Assembly: GCA_019459525.1 (NCBI GenBank)
Contig: JAIBEY010000066.1
Location: 1-64,000, forward strand
DNA: 64,000 nt
Direction of reading: 5' to 3'
Origin: Prolixibacteraceae bacterium
Lineage (GTDB): Bacteria > Bacteroidota > Bacteroidia > Bacteroidales > Prolixibacteraceae
Part shown: piece after piece, positions 33,110-43,017 of the stretch
Layout of the letters: every line of letters begins with the position of its first letter
How positions within the stretch are numbered: position 1 is the stretch's first letter
Program-made: the position numbers and the translations under genes
Notes under the pieces: model-generated
The model's database searches: none
What the model saw: only the letters and a program-made list of their open reading frames with translations
What the model was told of the DNA's origin: nothing

Positions 33110-34555
33110 ATGAAAGAATTCTTAGAACATGGATTAAACCAAAACAGGCGTAAGTTTCTCTCGAAAATGAGCCTTGGCCTGGGTGGATTGGCTCTGGGTT
33201 CGCTTATGATACCCGGATTGTTTGAAAGCACCACCGAAGATGAACTTTTTTCGAATGTTCTTCCGCATTTTGCGCCAAAAGCAAAACGGGTGATCTATCT
33301 TTTCCAGAATGGAGCTCCTTCACAATTGGATTTATTTGATTACAAGCCCATGTTACAAAAAATGCACGGACAGGATTTGCCGGCAAGTATTCGAATGGGG
33401 CAACGGCTTACCGGGATGACCTCTAATCAGGCCAAATTTCCACTGGCAGGAACCAAATACAATTTCGCCCAATACGGAAATAACGGGGTCTGGATAAGTG
33501 AAATCCTGCCACATTTGGCTGAAATAAGCAATGATCTGTGTTTTATTCGCTCAATTTATACCGAAGCTATCAATCACGATCCTGCACTTACCTTTTTTCA
33601 AACAGGCGCACAGGTTGGAAACAGGCCAAGCATGGGCTCCTGGATTAGCTACGGATTGGGAAGTGAAAATAAAAATTTACCTGCGTTTTGTGTTTTACTT
33701 AGCAAGGGAAAAGGCAACGGACAAGGCGTGTATTCCAAACTATGGTCTAACGGATTTCTCGATTCAATCCATCAGGGCGTGCAATTTAGCAGCGGCGAAG
33801 AGCCGGTTAAATATTTAACAGATCCCGAATTTATTAACCGGGAAGACAAACGAGCGATGCTTGATGAGATTTCAGCACTCAACGACGAAGCGTACAAAAA
33901 AATTGGCGATCCTGAAATCGTAACCAAGATTCAGCAATACGAATTAGCCTATCGGATGCAGATGGCCGTTCCTGAAATTACATCTCTGCAAAACGAACCG
34001 GAATCGATCGTCAAAATGTATGGTCCGGAATGTTTAATACCCGGAACATATGCAGCAAACTGCCTGCTGGCCCGAAAGCTTTCTGAAAACGGGGTTCGTT
34101 TTGTGCAATTGTACCACCAGGGTTGGGATACGCATGGGAATTTGCCCAAAGAAATTGAAGGACAATGTAAAGATGTTGACCAATCGTCGGCTGCGCTAGT
34201 CAAGGATTTAAAGCAACGCGGCTTACTCGACGAAACGTTGGTGATTTGGGGAGGTGAATTTGGCAGAACCAATTATTGCCAGGGCAAATTGACCAAAGAC
34301 AACTATGGTCGTGACCATCACCCACGATGCTTTACTCTTTGGATGGCTGGCGGTGGCGTAAAACCGGGTGTTTTTGGCGAAACCGACGAATTTGGATACA
34401 ACATAACCAAACTTCCGGTTCATGTTCACGATTTTCATGCCACAGTGATGCACCTTATGGGTATCGATCATGAAAAGTTTACTTTTAAACATCAGGGAAG
34501 GAGATACCGATTAACAGACGTTGCCGGGAACGTGGTGCGCGACATAATCAGCTAA
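33110..34555 (+). CDS. Tat-exported DUF1501 protein (alkaline phosphatase superfamily)
   Basis: 481 residues. The N-terminal NRRKFLSKMSLGLGGLALGS is a twin-arginine signal. The body shows DUF1501 features: VIYLFQNGAPSQLDLFDYKP, INHDPALTFFQTG, FVQLYHQGWDTHG, VIWGGEFGRT and GRDHHPRCFTLWMAGGG. The superfamily includes sulfatases and phosphatases, but DUF1501 has no proven activity. DUF1501 and DUF1553 proteins are habitual neighbours and probably act as a periplasmic pair. It begins 9 nt after the DUF1553 gene. Confidence 0.9.
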   Translation: MKEFLEHGLNQNRRKFLSKMSLGLGGLALGSLMIPGLFESTTEDELFSNVLPHFAPKAKRVIYLFQNGAPSQLDLFDYKPMLQKMHGQDLPASIRMGQRLTGMTSNQAKFPLAGTKYNFAQYGNNGVWISEILPHLAEISNDLCFIRSIYTEAINHDPALTFFQTGAQVGNRPSMGSWISYGLGSENKNLPAFCVLLSKGKGNGQGVYSKLWSNGFLDSIHQGVQFSSGEEPVKYLTDPEFINREDKRAMLDEISALNDEAYKKIGDPEIVTKIQQYELAYRMQMAVPEITSLQNEPESIVKMYGPECLIPGTYAANCLLARKLSENGVRFVQLYHQGWDTHGNLPKEIEGQCKDVDQSSAALVKDLKQRGLLDETLVIWGGEFGRTNYCQGKLTKDNYGRDHHPRCFTLWMAGGGVKPGVFGETDEFGYNITKLPVHVHDFHATVMHLMGIDHEKFTFKHQGRRYRLTDVAGNVVRDIIS

Positions 34556-34559
34556 AAAT

Positions 34560-36692
34560 ATGAATGAGAAGAAAATAGGCCAAACTCTGGAATTGTGCTT
34601 GTGGATTTTAAATCCGTTTATGCTTGTGCTCGCCATCTTCGATCAACAAATACAACCCGGAGTATTTTTTCAATGGACAGGTAAACTTCATCCTTTGGTT
34701 TTACACTTTCCTATCGTATTCGGTATCTTAATTGCCATTTACTTCATGTTTTTCCAGCAACGCAAATTCCCCCCTGATACGGAGAAATTACTGTTTGCCA
34801 TTAATGCGGTGTTTGCCTGCAGCGTGGCCATACTTGGGCTATTACTTTCCAAACAAAATGCCTACGATGGTGAATTGATTAATCTGCACAAATGGGGCGG
34901 AATTGCAGTAGCAATACTAAGTTTTGTATTTCTGTATGTACTAAATTTCAGAATCAGTTTAAAAAAAATTCTGGCGGTTTTGTTTGTATTGGTGCTTATC
35001 GGATCCACACACAAAGGTGCGCAACTAACTCACGGGGTCAATGCTTTAAGTTTTCCCAAAACTGCTGTTTTTTCTGCGGAAAAAGAACTGTCGGATACTA
35101 CAGCAACTATCTATGAATTTGGAATTGCACCAATTCTTGCACAAAAATGTGTTAGCTGCCATGGCGCGGATAAAATGAAAGGCGATTTACAACTCCATAC
35201 TCCGGAGAAAATTTTGCTGGGAGGTAAAAACGGAGATATACTCAAGGGTAATTTGAATGCTGAGGCTGGTTTAATTCAACGAATTCATTTGCCAGTAACC
35301 GATGAAAAGCATATGCCGCCGGACGGCAAAATGCAACTCACTTCCGAAGAAACAAGTATTTTAAGTAGATGGATAAAAGCCGGCGCTAATTTCAATACCA
35401 GATTGAACGAATTGGCCAAAGAAGATAGTTTGTTTGTTTTAGTGAATAAACTCAGGTCTGCTTCGAATCAAAAAGTTGTACAAGAAACAGATCTTCCTGA
35501 CCTGGAAGAATTTAATTCCAATTATTGCACAACCAATTACCTGTTTTCCGGATCTGACGAGGTGGAAGTAAACTTCTTTCAAGGCTCCTTTTACAATCGT
35601 GAGAACCTGAAAAATTTGGAGAAGATAAAAAACAATATTGTGAGTTTAAATATGCAGGGAATGCCTTTAGCCAAAGAAGACCTGGATATCATTACCCAAT
35701 TTAAAAATCTAAAAAAAATAAACTTAAACAGTACAGGTCTTAACATCAGCACCCTTGATCTATTAAAAACATTGACAAAACTTAAGGCTGTTTCAATCTG
35801 CGGAATAAAATTCACTGAAGCTGAATTGGACCGATTTCTCAATCAGGCCACATTTTCGTCACTCAACGTATGGTCTGATCATGTTAATGAAAAGCAACTT
35901 GAAAAACTAATATCGAAGCATCCGTCTATAAAATTCTATGTTGGAGATAATCTGGAGAATGTAATAATGAAAATAAATAATCCCGTTATTGAGCAAGATA
36001 CATCCGTAATGTCGGATCATATAGATGTCAAAGTAAAGCATCTTCTGAAAGGGGTAGTCATCAGATACACTACAGATGGAAGCGATCCGGACAGTTTAAA
36101 AAGCAGCGAATATACCCGGCCAATACGACTTTCACAAAATACGGTTTTGAAGGTAAAAGCTTTCAAAACAGGATGGATAGCTAGTGACTTGGTACAGCGA
36201 ACATTTTATAAATCAGGAATTCACCCTGATACCATATTCCTAATCAAAACACCAGATCAAAAATATCGTGGCAATGGAGCTAAAACGCTAATCGATTACG
36301 AGTTGGGTGAAACTAACATGTCAAATGGGAAGTGGTTGGCCTATCGGGAATCTGATATGGAATTTGTAATTGGTTTTAACCAGCCAAAATTGTTAAATTC
36401 GGTACATTTCAATGTGCTTGTTGATTTAGAAGCATATATTTTCCCGGTAAATTCAATAACTGTGCAAGGAAGCAATGATGGCAAACAATTTAAACCCGTG
36501 GCGAATGTCAGGTTACCAGAGGCAAATAAGTCTGAGCTCAAGAGAGTTAGTACGTACAGTTGTGATTTTCCCAAAGCTACTTCATTTAAATATTATAAGT
36601 TTATTGCTTCAAATCTTAAAAAATTACCATCCTGGCATCCAGGCAAAGGAGAACCTGCATGGATATTTGTCGATGAAATAATCCTGAACTAA
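34560..36692 (+). CDS. DUF2231 membrane/PSCyt1 cytochrome c protein with leucine-rich and chitobiase-C-like segments
   Basis: 710 residues: four N-terminal hydrophobic segments of DUF2231 type (HPLVLHFPIVFGILIAIYF); a PSCyt1 haem domain with CVSCHGADKMKGDLQLHTPE at about residue 195 and EKHMPPDGKMQLT; a leucine-rich stretch (about 350-470); a CHB_HEX_C segment (VIRYTTDGSDPD, about 500); and a C-terminal discoidin-like beta region ending FVDEIILN. The combination suggests a membrane-anchored, carbohydrate-facing redox protein (inference). It starts 4 nt after the DUF1501 stop. Confidence 0.82.
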   Translation: MNEKKIGQTLELCLWILNPFMLVLAIFDQQIQPGVFFQWTGKLHPLVLHFPIVFGILIAIYFMFFQQRKFPPDTEKLLFAINAVFACSVAILGLLLSKQNAYDGELINLHKWGGIAVAILSFVFLYVLNFRISLKKILAVLFVLVLIGSTHKGAQLTHGVNALSFPKTAVFSAEKELSDTTATIYEFGIAPILAQKCVSCHGADKMKGDLQLHTPEKILLGGKNGDILKGNLNAEAGLIQRIHLPVTDEKHMPPDGKMQLTSEETSILSRWIKAGANFNTRLNELAKEDSLFVLVNKLRSASNQKVVQETDLPDLEEFNSNYCTTNYLFSGSDEVEVNFFQGSFYNRENLKNLEKIKNNIVSLNMQGMPLAKEDLDIITQFKNLKKINLNSTGLNISTLDLLKTLTKLKAVSICGIKFTEAELDRFLNQATFSSLNVWSDHVNEKQLEKLISKHPSIKFYVGDNLENVIMKINNPVIEQDTSVMSDHIDVKVKHLLKGVVIRYTTDGSDPDSLKSSEYTRPIRLSQNTVLKVKAFKTGWIASDLVQRTFYKSGIHPDTIFLIKTPDQKYRGNGAKTLIDYELGETNMSNGKWLAYRESDMEFVIGFNQPKLLNSVHFNVLVDLEAYIFPVNSITVQGSNDGKQFKPVANVRLPEANKSELKRVSTYSCDFPKATSFKYYKFIASNLKKLPSWHPGKGEPAWIFVDEIILN

Positions 36693-36808
36693 AAATCCGG
36701 CATGCTAAAATTCCAATGACTGTTATTTCACTGAGATTTTACGCCGAATAGTTCAATAAAACTTTATTCTCGGTAGCTTGTTTCCCTTATCAAATTCAGA
36801 AAGCAAAT

Positions 36809-38836
36809 ATGAAACAAGTAAAATACACCAATGCACTGATTCACGAAACATCGCCGTATTTATTGCAGCACGCGCATAATCCGGTGAACTGGCAGCCGTG
36901 GGGCGAAAACGCGCTGAATCGGGCCAAAGCCGAAAACAAACTTTTACTCATCAGCATCGGCTATTCGGCTTGCCACTGGTGCCACGTGATGGAACATGAG
37001 TCGTTTGAAGATCCGGAAGTGGCGCAAATCATGAACAATCATTTTGTTTGCATCAAAGTTGACCGCGAAGAACGGCCCGATATCGACCACATTTACATGA
37101 CTGCCGTGCAACTTTTAACCGGTCGCGGAGGTTGGCCGCTCAACTGCATCGCGTTGCCCGATGGCCGTCCAATCTGGGGCGGAACCTACTTTCAGAAAGA
37201 AAACTGGATGCAGGCATTGGAAGCCGTTTCCAGGTTTTATGCTGAAAACCTGAAAGAGACACTGGAATACGCGGTAAAACTACAAGAGGGAATTGAGCAA
37301 AACTCGCTGGTTCCAATCTCCGGAGAAAGATCAATGATCGATCCGCTGTTTGTGCCATCACTTTTAAAAAAGTGGCAAGACCATTTTGACACGAAAAATG
37401 GTGGAACGAAAGGCGCTCCCAAGTTTATGCTTCCGAATAACTGGCAATTTCTGCTTCGTGCCGGACAGGAATTTCAGGATGAAAAAATAGTTGGGCAGGT
37501 AAAACTTACCCTGAAAAAAATGGCTTTTGGCGGACTTTACGATCAAATTGGTGGTGGTTTTGCCCGCTATTCGACCGACGAGATCTGGAAAGTTCCGCAC
37601 TTCGAAAAAATGCTCTACGACAATGCCCAGCTTTTGCAACTGTATGCCGAAGCCTACCAAACTGATCCCAATCCATTGTATCAGCAGGTGGTTTCGGAAA
37701 CTGTTGAATTCCTGAAGCGGGAATTGTTGTCTCCTGAAAACGGATTTTATTCAGCATTGGATGCCGATAGCGAAGGCGAAGAAGGGAAATTCTATGTCTG
37801 GACGAAAACGGAATTGGCTCAGATTTTAGGCGCTGATTTTGTACTTTTCAGCGATTATTACAACATCAATTCGCTTGGATTTTGGGAGCACAACCACTAT
37901 ATCCTGATGCGAACCGAAGACAACCATTCATTTGCAGAAAAACACCAGCTATCCGTTGGTGAATTGGAAATTAAAACACGAAGCTGGAAACAACTTTTAT
38001 TGAAAGAACGCGAAAAACGGGTGCGACCCGGGCTCGATGATAAAATTCTGGCGTCGTGGAATGCCATGACTATTTCCGAATTAATCAGTTGTTACAAGGC
38101 TTTTGGCACAGCGGAATATCTGGAATTGGCGCTGGCAAATGCCAGCTTCCTGAAACAAAAGATGATGACCGGGGACGAAAAAATATTCCATTCATACAAG
38201 AATAACCAGTCGAAAATTTCGGGTTTTCTGGAAGATTATGCCTTTGCCATTGAAGCATTCACCGCTATTTTTGAAGTTACCGGAAATGCAGAATGGCTTA
38301 GCATCGCTCGCCAATTAACTGAAACCGCTATTAACGATTTCTACGATGAGCAAAAATCCATTTTCTATTTCACGGCCAGTCAGCAAAAAGATTTGATTAC
38401 CCGAACCATCGAAATTCACGATAACGTGATTCCTGCGTCCAATTCGGTGATGGCCAAAAATCTGTTTCGGCTCTCCTATTTGCTTGACCAACCGGACTAT
38501 CTGAAAACGGCAAAAAAAATGTTCAATCGGATCATTGGCAACATGACGGACTATCCTTCAGGTTACAGCAACTGGTCGCAACTGATGCTCAATTTGAGTG
38601 GCAATCACTTGGAAGCAGCTATTGTGGGAGAAAATGCCATCACCTTACTGAATGAACTTCAGAAAAACTATTTGCCCCAGGTAATTTTCTGCGCCGGAAC
38701 CACGAAAAGTGAGCTGCCTTTGCTGAAGGAACGGTTTGTCCCGGGAAAAACGCTGATTTATATTTGCCAAAACAATAGCTGTCAATTGCCCGTGGAAACC
38801 GTGGAGGAAGCGATTGATATAATCAGAAAGAAATAG
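36809..38836 (+). CDS. YyaL/SPATA20-like protein with thioredoxin-fold N terminus (DUF255)
   Basis: 675 residues. The N-terminal DUF255 thioredoxin-like domain shows [30 protein letters not shown] with a CxxC, and [15 protein letters not shown]. The rest is an (alpha/alpha)6-barrel like glycosidases and epimerases ([39 protein letters not shown]). The activity of this conserved family is unknown. There is no signal peptide, so it is cytoplasmic. It stands alone. Confidence 0.92.
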   Translation: MKQVKYTNALIHETSPYLLQHAHNPVNWQPWGENALNRAKAENKLLLISIGYSACHWCHVMEHESFEDPEVAQIMNNHFVCIKVDREERPDIDHIYMTAVQLLTGRGGWPLNCIALPDGRPIWGGTYFQKENWMQALEAVSRFYAENLKETLEYAVKLQEGIEQNSLVPISGERSMIDPLFVPSLLKKWQDHFDTKNGGTKGAPKFMLPNNWQFLLRAGQEFQDEKIVGQVKLTLKKMAFGGLYDQIGGGFARYSTDEIWKVPHFEKMLYDNAQLLQLYAEAYQTDPNPLYQQVVSETVEFLKRELLSPENGFYSALDADSEGEEGKFYVWTKTELAQILGADFVLFSDYYNINSLGFWEHNHYILMRTEDNHSFAEKHQLSVGELEIKTRSWKQLLLKEREKRVRPGLDDKILASWNAMTISELISCYKAFGTAEYLELALANASFLKQKMMTGDEKIFHSYKNNQSKISGFLEDYAFAIEAFTAIFEVTGNAEWLSIARQLTETAINDFYDEQKSIFYFTASQQKDLITRTIEIHDNVIPASNSVMAKNLFRLSYLLDQPDYLKTAKKMFNRIIGNMTDYPSGYSNWSQLMLNLSGNHLEAAIVGENAITLLNELQKNYLPQVIFCAGTTKSELPLLKERFVPGKTLIYICQNNSCQLPVETVEEAIDIIRKK

Positions 38837-38980
38837 TGATCAGAGTTCAGTCACAGTAGGCAAAAGTCATTGAGGATCATTCGTCTCACAAGCATTTAGT
38901 ATTAAAAGCATTTGACGAATCATCAGAAAAACTACGCATGACTATAAATGACGATCTATTAACAACTAATGACATAAATT

Positions 38981-39508
38981 ATGAATAGAAAATTATGCCT
39001 TTTTATCGCCATGAGTCTTGATGGTTTTATTGCCAAAACCGATGACGACATCAGTTTCTTAAATCAGGTAGAGCTGGAAGGCGAAGATTACGGTTACTCC
39101 GAATTTATTAATACGGTGGATACCGTTATTTTGGGCCGAAAAACGTACGACAAAGTTCTGTCGATGGGAGTAGAATCTTTATACGGCAGCCGGCAGGTTT
39201 TTGTGATAACCCGAACCCCGCGACCAGATTCCGGCAAAACAGTATTTTTTTCGGGGAAGCTTACTGATTTGGTTCTGTCGCTAAAGAACCAGCCTGGCCA
39301 AAACATCTATTGCGACGGTGGCGCCGAGACAATCAGCCATTTGCTTCAGGAAAATTTAATCGACGAAATGACTGTTTCTGTCATTCCGGTGCTGCTTGGC
39401 GACGGGATCCGGTTGTTTGGATACAAATTTCCAGAACAAAAACTTCAACTCGTAAAAAGTCAGAGCTTTGAAAAAGGACTGGTTCAGTTGCATTATGTGA
39501 AAATTTAA
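38981..39508 (+). CDS. Dihydrofolate reductase-family protein (RibD C-terminal type)
   Basis: 175 residues. FIAMSLDGFIA at the N terminus, TVILGRKTYDKV, IYCDGGAETISHLLQ and VLLGDGIRLF are the RibD_C/YwjB signature, an NADPH-binding DHFR-like fold. Members are reductases of unknown substrate, not the DHFR of folate metabolism. The upstream 144-nt gap (38837-38980) contains nothing recognisable. Confidence 0.9.
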   Translation: MNRKLCLFIAMSLDGFIAKTDDDISFLNQVELEGEDYGYSEFINTVDTVILGRKTYDKVLSMGVESLYGSRQVFVITRTPRPDSGKTVFFSGKLTDLVLSLKNQPGQNIYCDGGAETISHLLQENLIDEMTVSVIPVLLGDGIRLFGYKFPEQKLQLVKSQSFEKGLVQLHYVKI

Positions 39509-39659
39509 AGCCGGATGCTCCCTGTCGGCTGCCCAGGGAGTGTCACTTTAATTTTCATTTTCCATTCTTCGGGATTCTGCCGCCATTCCCTGACTTTTCC
39601 TCTTTTACATTTCAGCTGCTTTCCTTACTTTGCGGCTCAAATTCTTATGTACCTCACCG

Positions 39660-40955
39660 ATGAAATCATTTCTGCTTTTTATTTTCAGCTTGTTTATACT
39701 GAATTCGTTCGCGCAACCCGACAAACAACAGCTCGAGCGCGAGTTATTTAATTTGCCCAATGTTTCGTTTTCCAATGCAACGAAGCCCGGCGATGCTTTT
39801 CTGACTTACGATTTATTCGTAAAACAACCCATCGATCACCAACATCCGGAGAAAGGATATTTTAATCAGTGGGTACAATTGAAACATCGCGGTTTTAACA
39901 ACCCGACTGTAATGGAAACCCATGGCTACGGAATGGGACGCGGACAAAACGAAGTGGAACAGATCCTGAATGCCAACAACATCGGTGTTGAGTACCGGTA
40001 TTTTGGCAAATCGATACCCGATTCCATGCAATGGGAATACCTCACCATTGAACAGGCCGTTGCCGATCTCCATGCCGTTAATCAGCTTTTCAAACAACTA
40101 TACAAAGGCAAATGGTTTAGCACCGGCATTAGCAAAGGAGGACAAACCACGCTTTACTACAAATATTTTTATCCTGAAGATATAGATGTGGCCATTCCGT
40201 ATGTGGCGCCCATCGACAATGAATTGGAAGATAAACGGATTTATACTTTTCTGGATACCATTGGTACTCCGGAATGCCGGCAAAAAATTCATAATTTTCA
40301 GGAATTTCTGTTGAAAAACGAAGATAAGGCTCTTGAAAAACTAAGCTGGTATGCCAAAGGGGCACGGCTAAAATTTAACTATACCGGCAACATCGGAAAA
40401 TCGTTTGAATTGGCTGTACTCGAATATTCGTTCTCGTTTTGGCAGTGGGGTCGCTCCTGCGACAGCATTCCCACCAATAAAAAATTAGACGACTACCTTA
40501 ATGAGCTCATCAAAACATCCGACATATCTTTTTTCTCCGATCGGGATATTGCACAGTTTGCGTCGCATTATTACCAGGCCACGCAAACCGGATATTATGG
40601 CTATAACATCGAGCCATTCAGGAAATACATTAAACATTTCACCACCAATCCATCGGCTATCTTTCCTCCCAAAGCAGCCAAAGCCAATGCTTTTTCACCT
40701 GAATTGTACCGCAATTTTAAAAACTGGCTCGATGAAAAAGGGAACAACATTTTGTACATCTATGGCGGAATAGATACCTGGTCGGCCCCTCGGGTTTTGG
40801 TTACCAATCGTGTAAACTCCAAATCGTTCCTGATTCCGGGAGCACACCATGGCACTGCCCGAATCAAAACGATGCCTGAAGAAATGAAGCAAGAATTCAT
40901 TGGAAAGATTAAGGAGTGGAGCGGACTAAATGCAAAAACTGAAGTTCTGAAATAG
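39660..40955 (+). CDS. Secreted PS-10 (S37/S28-like) serine aminopeptidase
   Basis: 431 residues with a signal peptide (MKSFLLFIFSLFILNSFAQ). The alpha/beta-hydrolase catalytic triad can be located: Ser in FSTGISKGGQTTLYYKYF, Asp in YGGIDTWSAPRV and His in PGAHHGTARI. VMETHGYGMGRGQNEVEQIL and VEYRYFGKS match the PS-10 peptidase family, which removes prolyl-tripeptides from N termini. It acts in the periplasm or is surface-bound. The ATG at 39660 is chosen over the upstream frame to give the signal peptide. A strong terminator follows. Confidence 0.85.
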   Translation: MKSFLLFIFSLFILNSFAQPDKQQLERELFNLPNVSFSNATKPGDAFLTYDLFVKQPIDHQHPEKGYFNQWVQLKHRGFNNPTVMETHGYGMGRGQNEVEQILNANNIGVEYRYFGKSIPDSMQWEYLTIEQAVADLHAVNQLFKQLYKGKWFSTGISKGGQTTLYYKYFYPEDIDVAIPYVAPIDNELEDKRIYTFLDTIGTPECRQKIHNFQEFLLKNEDKALEKLSWYAKGARLKFNYTGNIGKSFELAVLEYSFSFWQWGRSCDSIPTNKKLDDYLNELIKTSDISFFSDRDIAQFASHYYQATQTGYYGYNIEPFRKYIKHFTTNPSAIFPPKAAKANAFSPELYRNFKNWLDEKGNNILYIYGGIDTWSAPRVLVTNRVNSKSFLIPGAHHGTARIKTMPEEMKQEFIGKIKEWSGLNAKTEVLK

Positions 40956-40970
40956 AGTCAGAACCCAACA

Positions 40971-41008
40971 AAAAATCCCGAAACCTGCTGAAGATTTCGG
41001 GATTTTTT
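40971..41008. terminator. Bidirectional rho-independent terminator (peptidase gene/actF)
   Basis: Perfect 13-bp stem AAAAATCCCGAAA (40971-40983) with TTTCGGGATTTTT (40995-41007) and an 11-nt loop, between convergent genes. It marks the end of the act operon. Confidence 0.85.
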
Positions 41009-41029
41009 GTGCCTTCTATTTCAAGGTCA

Positions 41030-42205
41030 TCAGAACTGATGGTAAATACTTTCTTCTAAATAAGGATGATTTTTAGGTACTAAACTGGCTTTCGACAAGG
41101 TGTTTGTTACGACCAAGGTAAACAGACCGAGGAAACCAAGATAGGTGCCGATTTCCAGAATACCGAATTTCGCTTCGTGAACCACTGCCGGCCAGATGTA
41201 ATAATACAACTCGGTATATTGGCCAATCATCAAAATCACGATTACCGGTAAAATAAACAGCTTGCTGCGCGAAGTCATTCGGGGCATCAGGAACAGGAAT
41301 GGAATAAACCAGTTCAGGATAATATTGGCATAAAACAAAACACCAAATGCGCCATGCGACCGATGCACATAAAACATGGTTTCTTCAGGAATATTACCGT
41401 ACCAAATAATCATGAACTCAGCAAAATTAAAGTATCCCCAAATAATTGAAAGCATAAAAATATACCTCGAAAAATCGTGCAGGTGACTGTGGTTGAGCAT
41501 TCGTAAATGACCAATTTTATTCAGAACGATAACGATAAGTGTAATAACTGTGGCGGCATGCAAAAAAGCGGCTATAAAGCTTTTTGCAGCAAAAAGTCCG
41601 CTAAACCAATGTGGTTCGAGCGACATAATCATATCAATGGCAAACAATGTAAAGCTGATGGCAATAATAAAGATCAGTACTTTGGAATACTTCTCCGATT
41701 TATAGAAATGTTCCAGTCCACCCTCAACATCTTCTTTCAACGATATTCTGCGCAACAACCTGATTAATACAATCCATAACCCGAAGAACAAAATCACCCG
41801 TACAAAGAAAAAAGGAACATTCAGGTAAGGCGCTTTGTGAGCCAGTAATGCGTCGGTTTCGGTAATTCCTTCGTGCGACCAGTGAAACAAGGAATGCATC
41901 CCGAAATACATCAGGAGGAAAAATACGGCAGCAACAGGAACGTACGATGCCATGGCTTCCGGAATACGTTTAAATGCCGAAGACCAACCCGCCTGGGCAA
42001 TATACTGGATGGCACCAAAGAAAGCTGCACCTATTGCCAGCGACAAAAAATAATAGTTGTTCAGCAGATAATTCGCCCAGGCCCGATGCGGATCAAGTAC
42101 GAAACCGGCAACCATGGAAATTACCCCGATTCCGATCAGCCCATACAGCAGACTCTTAAATTTCTGAGGAACAATCAGTTTATCATTCATTGTATCCATA
42201 TTCAT
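41030..42205 (-). CDS. actF: Alternative complex III subunit ActF (NrfD-like quinol oxidoreductase subunit 2)
   Basis: 391 residues with about ten transmembrane segments (LYGLIGIGVISMVAGFVLDP, YVPVAAVFFLLMYFGMHSLF) in the ActF subfamily of the membrane subunits of alternative complex III. It is the last act gene, downstream of actE after a 214-bp gap filled with repeats. ATG 42205 is preferred to the TTG upstream. No cox genes follow, so the terminal oxidase partner is elsewhere. Confidence 0.9.
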   Translation of the reverse strand: MNMDTMNDKLIVPQKFKSLLYGLIGIGVISMVAGFVLDPHRAWANYLLNNYYFLSLAIGAAFFGAIQYIAQAGWSSAFKRIPEAMASYVPVAAVFFLLMYFGMHSLFHWSHEGITETDALLAHKAPYLNVPFFFVRVILFFGLWIVLIRLLRRISLKEDVEGGLEHFYKSEKYSKVLIFIIAISFTLFAIDMIMSLEPHWFSGLFAAKSFIAAFLHAATVITLIVIVLNKIGHLRMLNHSHLHDFSRYIFMLSIIWGYFNFAEFMIIWYGNIPEETMFYVHRSHGAFGVLFYANIILNWFIPFLFLMPRMTSRSKLFILPVIVILMIGQYTELYYYIWPAVVHEAKFGILEIGTYLGFLGLFTLVVTNTLSKASLVPKNHPYLEESIYHQF

Positions 42206-42314
42206 TTTATTCTTTCGTTTTCTTTCTGTCAAGAATATTATCTTCTCCGTCCGAAATATAGTCCTGACTTTTTTCTTGATTTTCTGTCGGACGGTTTTCC
42301 CTTTTCTTTTATTA

Positions 42315-42359
42315 CCCGGGATTTCATCCCGGGCTACAATATTTTCACCGCTACGCGGT
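42315..42359. repeat. CCCGGG/ACCGC palindromic intergenic repeat in the actE-actF gap
   Basis: CCCGGGAT-ttc-ATCCCGGG (42315-42333) is a perfect 8-bp inverted repeat, followed by ACCGC-tac-GCGGT (42347-42359). Both are REP-like palindromes that could form hairpins in the operon mRNA. Confidence 0.65.
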
Positions 42360-42385
42360 TAGTCAAAACATTAATATAAGTCGCC

Positions 42386-42416
42386 ACTTGGAACTTGAAC
42401 CCTGAAACGTGGAACT
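42386..42416. repeat. CAAGTTCC-type repeat tract in the actE-actF gap
   Basis: Imperfect ACTTGGAACTTGAACC units of the same family as 24204-24232 and 48002-48026. Confidence 0.6.
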
Positions 42417-42419
42417 CTT

Positions 42420-42986
42420 CTATTGCTTGTGTAAAACATTTTTAATGTACATAGCCACTTTCCAGCGATCGTCAGGCCTGACCTGGGAGCCATGCTGAGG
42501 CATTACCCCGAAACCAACCGTAATGACATGGTAGATTTCACCTTCAGGGTTATTCCTGATTTTATCGGTTAACAAATTCGCCGGAGGAAACGGATATTTT
42601 TTACTGGTAAACAAAAATCCTTTCCCGTCGCCTTTATCGCCATGACAACTAATGCAATAAACATCATAGACGGCTTTACCTCTTCCCAAATGTTCCGGAC
42701 TGGCGTCAAAAGGATTAACCAATTCTTTACCCGCGCTAACCCGATCGGTATCATTTTTTTCGTACAAATAAGGCTGATAGCCCAATGGAATAGTTCCCTC
42801 AACAGGATTGCGCATGGTTTTACCATCAGCAAAATTGGGGTTGGGGGTATAAGTTTCATAGGCTGCGGAATGAGCCATATCATCAAAATATTGCCATCCT
42901 GTAGAGTTCCGGTCGCGGTCGCACGATCCGAAAACGATGATTAGCGCTATTGCCGCAAGACCTTTTATAGTGTTTTTAATATTCAT
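42420..42986 (-). CDS. actE: Alternative complex III subunit ActE (monohaem cytochrome c lipoprotein)
   Basis: 188 residues from ATG 42986. The signal peptide ends in a lipobox (LIIVFGSCD). A single CISCHGDKGDGKG haem motif lies near residue 111, with a distal Met candidate in FGVMPQHGSQV. ActE passes electrons from the complex toward its acceptor in the periplasm. The longer frame to 43055 overlaps actD and is not needed. It follows actD on the same strand. Confidence 0.9.
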   Translation of the reverse strand: MNIKNTIKGLAAIALIIVFGSCDRDRNSTGWQYFDDMAHSAAYETYTPNPNFADGKTMRNPVEGTIPLGYQPYLYEKNDTDRVSAGKELVNPFDASPEHLGRGKAVYDVYCISCHGDKGDGKGFLFTSKKYPFPPANLLTDKIRNNPEGEIYHVITVGFGVMPQHGSQVRPDDRWKVAMYIKNVLHKQ

Positions 42987-43017
42987 TCTATAAATGTTTT
43001 TTTCAGTTAGTAGCGGT

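Noticed and set aside
42233-42419. Possible CRISPR or integron-like repeats in the act operon gap
   Set aside because: Only single palindromes and a degenerate tract are present; there is no regular spacing, leader or cas gene.
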